From an uncultured Prevotella sp. (lineage in GTDB: Bacteria; Bacteroidota; Bacteroidia; Bacteroidales; Bacteroidaceae), in NCBI GenBank assembly GCA_905234355.1, contig CAJOHP010000125.1, positions 1 through 7,081 on the forward strand: DNA of 7,081 bases. The letters are read 5' to 3'. Made by a program: the position numbers and the translations under genes. A model generated the notes under the pieces. It did no database searches. It saw only the letters and a list, made by a program, of their open reading frames with translations, and was not told where the DNA came from. The stretch's first letter is position 1. Every line of letters starts with the position of its first letter. Below are positions 1 to 4,272 of the stretch, piece by piece.

Positions 1-107
1 GTGCCATGCGGCCTGTTTCGCTACTGTTTTGCCGTAGTGCAGACTTTTTCAAGTGGACTCAGAAATGATGAAGCATTGTCGAGCATGAGGTCGTGGCGGC
101 AGGCGGG

Positions 108-560
108 TCACATGACCAGTCCGGCGCCGAATATGATGATAAGGTAGCGCACGGCCTTGCCCAGGGTGATGCTCACGAAGGTGATGACCACGTTGGCCCG
201 CATCAGTCCCAGCAGGATGGTGATGGCCGTGCCTATCACGGGCAAGAAGGCGAAGAAGCCCATCCATGCGCCGCGTCCGGCCATGAAGCGCTCGGCACGC
301 GCCATGTCGCGCGGCTTCACCCGCAGGTAGCGCTCTATCCACTCCGTGCGGCCCATGAGTCCCAGCGAGTAGTTCAGCACCGCCCCCAGCACGTTGCCCA
401 CCGTGCCGTAGGCCATCAGCTGCCACGGGTCCAGCCCCGCCGCCATGAGCGCCACGATGACCGCCTCGCTCGAGAAGGGCAGGAAGCTGCCGGCCAGGAA
501 GGCGGCCACGAGCATGCCCCAGTAGCCGTAGCCTGTCAGCAGCTCTACAATCCACTCCAT
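108..560 (-). CDS. YqaA/DedA-like small inner-membrane protein
   Basis: A 150-residue, very hydrophobic protein resembling the YqaA branch (COG1238) of the DedA/SNARE-associated superfamily. Family hallmarks seen: an acidic residue after the first membrane segment in SFLPFSSEAVIVAL (about residues 25-38), a glycine-rich GNVLGAVLNYSLG stretch (55-67), then a cytosolic charged segment (71-94) and FFAFLPVIGTAITILLGLMR (102-121) followed by a last membrane helix. Known DedA-superfamily members include lipid-carrier and phospholipid flippases or transporters, but the YqaA branch has no firm role, so no substrate is assigned. The start at 558-560 lies 16 bp inside the upstream membrane-protein gene, with no Shine-Dalgarno sequence, suggesting translational coupling. 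The frame stays open far upstream (to 1466), but that part reads as arginine/histidine/alanine-rich nonsense antiparallel in composition to a membrane protein, and is not coding. Third gene of the purD cluster. Confidence 0.85.
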   Translation of the reverse strand: MEWIVELLTGYGYWGMLVAAFLAGSFLPFSSEAVIVALMAAGLDPWQLMAYGTVGNVLGAVLNYSLGLMGRTEWIERYLRVKPRDMARAERFMAGRGAWMGFFAFLPVIGTAITILLGLMRANVVITFVSITLGKAVRYLIIIFGAGLVM

Positions 561-1543
561 GCGGGGTTCAGGCTTTGTAGCGGCGCCACCGTCGCGGTGA
601 GCAGCGAGAAGAGCATGAGCGCCACGGCCAGCACCACCGATGTGCAGAACACGATGTTGGTCAGCCGCGAGTGCGTCAGCGTGAAGTAGTGTGCGATGAA
701 CGGGCTGCCGCACACCACCACGAGGCGCATGAGCACGTCGTAGTGCTGCGGCTGTGCCGCGAGCATGGCCACTGTGAGCAGCCACAGCACGGCGAAGAAG
801 CCGTAGAGCAGGCGTATGCGTATCTTGTCCTCGTAGCTGCGCAGCCAGAAGTGGAGCATGCCTGTGAGTGTGAGCACCATGGTGAGTGCCAGCGCCGCCG
901 TCTGGCTCACCGTCAGGTTGAGCAGCTGCGTGAGGTAGGGCAGCGGCTGGCCGTCGGCACCGGTGCCCCACCGCCCCAGCTGGGCGAAGTGGTCGGCCAG
1001 CGGCGTGAAGTCGCGCTGATAGATGAACCAGAGGGCGCCAAACCAGTAGGGCGTGGCCACGCCCAGCAGCGAGGCCGCCCACGTGCGCCACGACAGCGAC
1101 TGCAGCTGCGTGGCCATGAGCAGCCACAGCACCGGCAGGAAAAAGAGCAGCGGGGCAAAGACGGTGGTGCCCAGCCCCAGGCAGAGGAAGGCGTAGTAGA
1201 CCCATCCGGGCGACGCCTTGTCCTGATAGGTGTGGAAGAGGATGATGAGTGTGGCCGCGCAGCACAGCTGCACGATGCCGCCCGGCAGCGAGCCGAATGT
1301 GCAGCACACCATCGAGGAGAGCACGAGGAAGGTGGCCGACACCATGCGCGACCTCACGCGCAGCAGGGCGTTGCTGTTGCTCAGCTCCACCATCAGGTAG
1401 CTGGTGGCGGCAAAGCATGCCAGTTGGCCCCACCACTGGCGGGTCACCAGCCCGGCGGCCAGCCACACGCCCAAGGCATAGACGGCCGTCAGGGGCAGTG
1501 TCAGACTGCTCTCGGCAATACGGTTCTGCAGCAGCTTCTTCAT
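545..1543 (-). CDS. Multi-pass membrane protein of unknown function
   Basis: A 332-residue protein that I do not recognise. Starts MKKLLQNRIAESS, then about ten hydrophobic segments, roughly at residues 15-33, 38-54, 68-86, 88-104, 113-146 (two helices), 153-173, 211-233, 244-263, 270-288 and 295-317. Polar loops include NSNALLRVRSR (56-66), a longer loop at about 175-208 that may be extracytoplasmic, and a basic SYEDKIRIR loop (236-244) that is likely cytoplasmic. No catalytic motif is visible. The start lies 9 bp downstream of the purD stop and the end overlaps the YqaA-like start by 16 bp, so it is the middle gene of a tight cluster. Flavobacteria also carry an uncharacterised membrane protein family (DUF6427) near purine or pyrimidine salvage genes; a relation is a guess from topology and context, not shown by sequence. 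Confidence 0.85.
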   Translation of the reverse strand: MKKLLQNRIAESSLTLPLTAVYALGVWLAAGLVTRQWWGQLACFAATSYLMVELSNSNALLRVRSRMVSATFLVLSSMVCCTFGSLPGGIVQLCCAATLIILFHTYQDKASPGWVYYAFLCLGLGTTVFAPLLFFLPVLWLLMATQLQSLSWRTWAASLLGVATPYWFGALWFIYQRDFTPLADHFAQLGRWGTGADGQPLPYLTQLLNLTVSQTAALALTMVLTLTGMLHFWLRSYEDKIRIRLLYGFFAVLWLLTVAMLAAQPQHYDVLMRLVVVCGSPFIAHYFTLTHSRLTNIVFCTSVVLAVALMLFSLLTATVAPLQSLNPAWSGL

Positions 1544-1552
1544 CGCGGGCTC

Positions 1553-2821
1553 TTACAGGTCCTGTCCTATGTCGCGGCGGAAGTAGCGGCCCTCGAAGCT
1601 TATCTTCTGTGCCTGGGTGAACGATTGTCGCAAGGCGTCCTCCTTGTCCTTGCCATACGACGACACGGCGACGACGCGGCCGCCGCTGGTCACCACCTGC
1701 CCGTCCTTCAGCGCCGTGCCGGCGTGGAAGACGATGCTTTCCTCCACCTCGTCCAGTCCGCTGATGGGGTAGCCCTTCTGGTAGGCTCCGGGGTATCCGC
1801 CCGAGACCAGCATCACGCAGACGGCCGACCGCTCGTCGAAGACCACGCGTCGGCGGTCCAGGTCGCCACAGGCCACACCCTCGAAGAGATCCACCAGGTC
1901 GCTCTTCAGGCGCAGCATCACCGTCTCGGTCTCGGGGTCACCCATGCGGCAGTTGTATTCTATCACCATCGGGTCGCCCCCCACGTTGATCAGACCGAAG
2001 AAGATGAAGCCCTTGTAGCAGATGCCCTCCTGGCGCAGGCCTTCGACGGTGGGGCGCACGATGCGCTCCTCCACCTTCGTCATCCACTCCTTCGTGGCGA
2101 AGGGCACGGGCGAGACGCTGCCCATGCCGCCGGTGTTCAGTCCGGTGTCGTGTTCGCCGATGCGCTTGTAGTCCTTGGCCTCGGGCAGTATCTGGTAGTG
2201 CTGGCCGTCGGTCAGCACGAAGACCGAACACTCGATGCCGCTGAGGAACTCCTCGATGACGACGCGGCTGGAGGCCCCGCCGAACATGCCGCCGAGCATC
2301 TCCTTCAGCTCCTTCTTAGCCTCGTCGAGCGTGGGCAGGATGAGCACACCCTTGCCGGCGCAGAGACCGTCGGCCTTGAGCACGTAGGGAGGTTCCAGGG
2401 TTTCCAGGAAAGCCAGACCTTCTGAAAGATGCTCGCCGTCGAACGTCTCATAGCGGGCGGTGGGGATGTCGTGGCGCTGCATGAAAGCCTTGGCAAAGTC
2501 CTTCGAGCCTTCGAGCACGGCGCCGGCCTTCGACGGACCGATGACGGGCACGTCCTTTGTCCTCGGGTCGGCCTTCAGGTCGTCGTAGATACCCTTCACC
2601 AGCGGGTCTTCCGGTCCGACGACCACCATCTGGATGCCCCGGTCGGCTACGAACTGCTTGACGGCCTCGAAGTCGTCGGCCTTCATTGCCACGTTCTCGC
2701 CACAGTTGCTTGTTCCGGCATTACCTGGAGCAATATACAGTTTCTCACACTTGCTGCTCTGAGCAATCTTCCATGCCAAGGCGTGCTCGCGGCCGCCGCT
2801 GCCTAACAGTAGTATCTTCAT
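1553..2821 (-). CDS. purD: Phosphoribosylamine-glycine ligase (GAR synthetase)
   Basis: Cytoplasmic enzyme of de novo purine synthesis: phosphoribosylamine + glycine + ATP gives glycinamide ribonucleotide, ADP and phosphate. The 422-residue length is normal for bacterial monofunctional PurD. Visible in order: N-terminal Rossmann-like PurD domain MKILLLGSGGREHALAWKI (1-19) and APGNAGT (31-37); VVVGPEDPLVKG (66-77); the start of the ATP-grasp domain, GPSKAGAVLEGSKDFAK (95-111), KADGLCAGKGV (149-159), a glycine-rich GGMFGGASS loop (177-185), then VIEEFLSGIECSV (188-200), DTGLNTGGMGSVSP (225-238) and the metal-binding IEYNCRMGDPETE (287-299); C-terminal domain with VMLVSGGYPG (336-345) and VTSGGRVVAVSS (377-388). 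All key motifs are intact. First gene of the cluster with the two membrane proteins, preceded by a Shine-Dalgarno-like sequence and a Bacteroidetes -7 box. Confidence 0.98.
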   Translation of the reverse strand: MKILLLGSGGREHALAWKIAQSSKCEKLYIAPGNAGTSNCGENVAMKADDFEAVKQFVADRGIQMVVVGPEDPLVKGIYDDLKADPRTKDVPVIGPSKAGAVLEGSKDFAKAFMQRHDIPTARYETFDGEHLSEGLAFLETLEPPYVLKADGLCAGKGVLILPTLDEAKKELKEMLGGMFGGASSRVVIEEFLSGIECSVFVLTDGQHYQILPEAKDYKRIGEHDTGLNTGGMGSVSPVPFATKEWMTKVEERIVRPTVEGLRQEGICYKGFIFFGLINVGGDPMVIEYNCRMGDPETETVMLRLKSDLVDLFEGVACGDLDRRRVVFDERSAVCVMLVSGGYPGAYQKGYPISGLDEVEESIVFHAGTALKDGQVVTSGGRVVAVSSYGKDKEDALRQSFTQAQKISFEGRYFRRDIGQDL

Positions 2822-2833
2822 ACCTCTTTTCCT
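2822..2833 (-). promoter_or_regulatory. Ribosome binding site of purD
   Basis: On the minus strand the bases before the purD ATG read AGGAAAAGAGGT. The AGGA ends 8 bases before the start, a usable Shine-Dalgarno spacing. It is the only clear one in the window; the other starts have none. It supports the chosen purD start. Confidence 0.5.
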
Positions 2834-2856
2834 TTTTGTTGTTTGCTTTGCGGCTG

Positions 2857-2864
2857 CAAATTTA
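2857..2864 (-). promoter_or_regulatory. Bacteroidetes -7 promoter box for purD
   Basis: The minus strand reads TAAATTTG, an exact match to the TAnnTTTG -7 element of the Bacteroidetes primary sigma factor, 35 bp upstream of the purD ATG. A transcript would have a leader of about 30 nt. No convincing -33 TTTG/TTG box is seen about 20 bp further upstream, so this is a half-supported promoter. Confidence 0.45.
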
Positions 2865-2943
2865 CAACATTTTTTTCATATTCCGTAGCTTGCGATTCAA
2901 AAATTACGTTGCCAGTCGGCTGCCGTCGTTTCAAAAAGGCGGC

Positions 2944-2961
2944 GCTTTTTGCGCAAAAAGC
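2944..2961. repeat. 18-bp perfect palindrome
   Basis: GCTTTTTGCGCAAAAAGC equals its own reverse complement. It lies 123 bp upstream of the purD start and about 80 bp upstream of its -7 box, between that promoter and the MITE-like element. A dyad with no spacer is typical of a dimeric protein site, but no regulator is known for it; chance in an A/T-run-rich stretch is possible. Confidence 0.6.
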
Positions 2962-3013
2962 ACTGCTTTTCGTTCAAAACCCATTGCTTTTTTCCATCAA
3001 TTCATTCTGTTTT

Positions 3014-3240
3014 TTAAAATAGTTACTGACCCCACCCCTGCCCCTCCCCTACAAGGGAGGGGAGCGCCCTGCGGAGCCCCCGTAGCGGACTATGCGGAAT
3101 CCTAACGGCGCCCTGCGGAATCCTGACGGCGGCTAACGGAGCCCATCTGCGGCCCTGCGGAATCCTAACTGCGGGCAAGGCGGTAGCCGCTCCCCTCCCA
3201 TGTAGGGGAGGGGCAGGGGTGGGGTCAGTATCTTAAAATA
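3014..3240. mobile_element. MITE-like inverted-repeat element with 8-bp target duplication
   Basis: A 211-bp body (3022-3232) has terminal inverted repeats of 44 bp: 3022-3065 and 3189-3232 are reverse complements apart from two positions (second base of each end, and 3054/3200). The ends read G(T/A)TACTGACCCC. The same 8 bases, TTAAAATA, stand directly outside both ends (3014-3021 and 3233-3240), as expected of a target-site duplication. Each arm also folds on itself (CCCCTCCC, 6-base loop, GGGAGGGG). The 123-bp core holds degenerate repeats and no transposase frame. An 8-bp duplication fits several IS families, so the mobilising transposase cannot be named. Alternative: a fixed hairpin repeat with a chance AT-rich match at the borders. 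The inverted repeat is certain; the mobile origin is inference. Confidence 0.65.
3093..3174. repeat. Degenerate 21-bp repeats in the element core
   Basis: TGCGGAATCCTAACGGCG and close variants begin at 3093, 3114 and 3156, so the spacings are 21 and 42 bp. A diverged unit fills the gap near 3134 and another lies near 3070 (TGCGGAGCCC). They occupy the core between the inverted arms of the MITE-like element. Confidence 0.7.
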
Positions 3241-3267
3241 ACAATCCGCAATTCGCAGCAAAAAAAA

Positions 3268-3294
3268 TTCAGGTGTCGGTTCAGGTGTCGGTTC
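3268..3294. repeat. 12-bp tandem repeat
   Basis: TTCAGGTGTCGG occurs twice in direct tandem, followed by a partial third unit (TTC). Each unit contains the GTGTCGG core that recurs further right; the following CCTACAC (3294-3300) is a variant of that core on the opposite strand. Confidence 0.75.
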
Positions 3295-3309
3295 CTACAC
3301 TTTGGTGAA

Positions 3310-3333
3310 GGGTGACGGGTGACGGGCGACGGG
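3310..3333. repeat. 7-bp tandem repeat
   Basis: Three units of GGGTGAC (the third is GGGCGAC) followed by GGG. Non-coding, with a 7-bp period; a candidate for copy-number variation between strains. Confidence 0.75.
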
Positions 3334-3392
3334 AGAATACCTGAAAAAACTGGGATTTTCCCCTATATATAGTTGTCATTCGCACTTTTTAT

Positions 3393-3459
3393 CCTACACT
3401 TCCGACACTTCCTACACCTAAAAAGTGGGGGCAGGTGTAGGAAGTGTCGGAAGTGTTGG
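3393..3459. repeat. Large hairpin made of 9-bp GTGTNGG units
   Basis: Arms 3396-3419 and 3433-3456 are perfect 24-bp reverse complements, extending to 27 bp (3393-3419, 3433-3459) with one mismatch; the loop is 13 bases. Each arm is three 9-base units: CCTACACTT, CCGACACTT, CCTACACCT on the left and the matching AGGTGTAGG, AAGTGTCGG, AAGTGTTGG on the right. No U-tract follows on the plus strand, and it lies upstream of the lipoprotein promoter, so a terminator role is unlikely. Confidence 0.85.
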
Positions 3460-3484
3460 TTGTTTCCTGTGATTCGCAATTATA

Positions 3485-3503
3485 GCCGACACGGGGTGTC
3501 GGC
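3485..3503. repeat. Short hairpin with the same GTGTCGG core
   Basis: GCCGACAC, loop GGG, GTGTCGGC: a perfect 8-bp stem with a 3-base loop. It repeats the core of the larger hairpin 26 bp to its left. Confidence 0.7.
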
Positions 3504-3592
3504 ATAGAAGGACAGAAACGGCGGGAGCATAGAGACGCGCGCGAGTTTTCGGATTTGTCTCATCTCGTAAGCTCAAAAAATATTTTCGGAAA

Positions 3593-3625
3593 TATTGCAT
3601 ATTTCCTAACAATTTTGTAAATTTG
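3593..3625 (+). promoter_or_regulatory. Promoter of the lipoprotein gene
   Basis: TAAATTTG at 3618-3625 matches the Bacteroidetes -7 consensus TAnnTTTG exactly. A TATTG at 3593-3597 stands 20 bp upstream in the place of the -33 box. The start of transcription would fall near 3632, giving an A-rich leader of about 40 nt without Shine-Dalgarno sequence, usual for highly expressed Bacteroidetes genes. A 7-bp inverted repeat (3579-3596, AATATTT/AAATATT) overlaps the -33 box and could be an operator. Confidence 0.65.
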
Positions 3626-3671
3626 CACCCGAAATCATTCATTTACTATTAACCATTAAAACATTACAACG

Positions 3672-4268
3672 ATGAAAAAGTTTTTGTTAAGTATTGCTAT
3701 CGTAGCAGCAGGCCTCTTCGTGGCATCGTGTGGTAACAAGGGTGGAGCAACAGCTGCGGACAACACAGAGTTTGCCACTGACACACTGACGTTCGATGAT
3801 TACAAGTGGTTTACCTGGAAGGCCATCGTTCCTGAAGGTAAGGGTTACAAGATGGTTCCCGGATCGGAGTTGCCTGAAGTCTTGCGCGACTACAGCAACG
3901 ATGGTATCCAATACCTCGTGGGAGACAAGGTGCTGGTTTACGTTGGAGATTTCTACGACAAGTCACTCGACGGATGGAAGACTAATAGCAGTTACAAACC
4001 TGAGGAACTTGAGGAAACAAAGATTGCCGGCCGCAACGCACTGCGTGCAAGATCCATTGAGAGTGACGGTCAGACCACCAAGTTCTGGGGCTATACCTAC
4101 TACGTTGACTCTTCTGACTTCGGTGCAGCAGGATATGAGCACTACAAGTCGTTTACGTTTAGCGTCTATTCCGCCGACGGAAAGTACGATGTCATCGACA
4201 GCGTTCTCGCTGACGAGCAGGTACAGTTCATCCTCGACAACATGACCGTGACGCCAAAGAGCGAGTAG
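3672..4268 (+). CDS. Small lipoprotein of unknown function
   Basis: A 198-residue protein with a type II signal peptide: MKK, a hydrophobic stretch (4-17), then lipobox VASC with the acylated cysteine at residue 20. The residues after it (GNKGG) do not resemble the acidic export signal of surface lipoproteins in this phylum, so a periplasm-facing location is more likely. The mature part (about 25-198) is soluble, rich in Tyr, Asp and Lys, with no cysteine other than Cys20 and no known catalytic motif. The C-terminal half alternates beta-like stretches (KFWGYTYYVD, YKSFTFSVYSADGKYDVID) and ends in a helix-like ADEQVQFILDNM, a layout reminiscent of PsbP/Mog1-like folds; this is only an impression. 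Own promoter just upstream. Codon use is less G/C-rich than its neighbours, consistent with high expression or a different history. Its stop is 4 bp from the stop of the convergent peptidase gene. Confidence 0.9.
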   Translation: MKKFLLSIAIVAAGLFVASCGNKGGATAADNTEFATDTLTFDDYKWFTWKAIVPEGKGYKMVPGSELPEVLRDYSNDGIQYLVGDKVLVYVGDFYDKSLDGWKTNSSYKPEELEETKIAGRNALRARSIESDGQTTKFWGYTYYVDSSDFGAAGYEHYKSFTFSVYSADGKYDVIDSVLADEQVQFILDNMTVTPKSE

Positions 4269-4272
4269 TCTT

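Larger units (their letters stand above)
2822..3671. other. 850-bp divergent non-coding region with nested repeats
   Basis: Region between the divergently read purD and lipoprotein genes. No open frame here looks like protein: the open stretches on both strands run through repeats or into antisense purD. AT-rich promoter-proximal stretches at each end enclose, from left to right, a palindrome, a MITE-like element, two tandem repeats, a large GTGTNGG-based hairpin and a small hairpin (each listed separately). As both neighbours are transcribed outward, hairpins here are not their terminators. Confidence 0.8.

Noticed and set aside
21..86. 21-codon minus-strand open frame downstream of the YqaA-like gene
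   Set aside because: Too short, no motif and no start signal; bases 1-107 show nothing else I can support.
561..1466. Upstream extension of the YqaA-like frame, which stays open for about 300 more codons
   Set aside because: The extension is Arg/His/Ala-rich low-complexity sequence overlapping a better-supported membrane-protein gene; only the last 150 codons have family character.
671..2425. 584-codon plus-strand open frame
   Set aside because: It lies antisense to the membrane-protein gene and purD, is rich in His, Gln, Glu and Ala with no domain, and spans a gene boundary on the other strand. It is a by-product of G/C-rich codon use.
2686..3105. 139-codon plus-strand open frame across the purD start and into the non-coding region
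   Set aside because: It is antisense to the conserved purD N-terminus and then runs into the inverted-repeat element; composition is not protein-like.
3393..3459. Large hairpin as a transcription terminator
   Set aside because: Both flanking genes are transcribed away from it and no T-run follows on either side in the right place.
3268..3503. CRISPR array
   Set aside because: Repeats are 7-12 bp, adjacent or inverted, with no unique spacers of constant length and no cas genes.
3418..3642. 74-codon minus-strand open frame upstream of the lipoprotein gene
   Set aside because: It covers the lipoprotein promoter and the repeat hairpin (its end reads TLPTLPTP from the 9-bp units) and has no start signal or domain.
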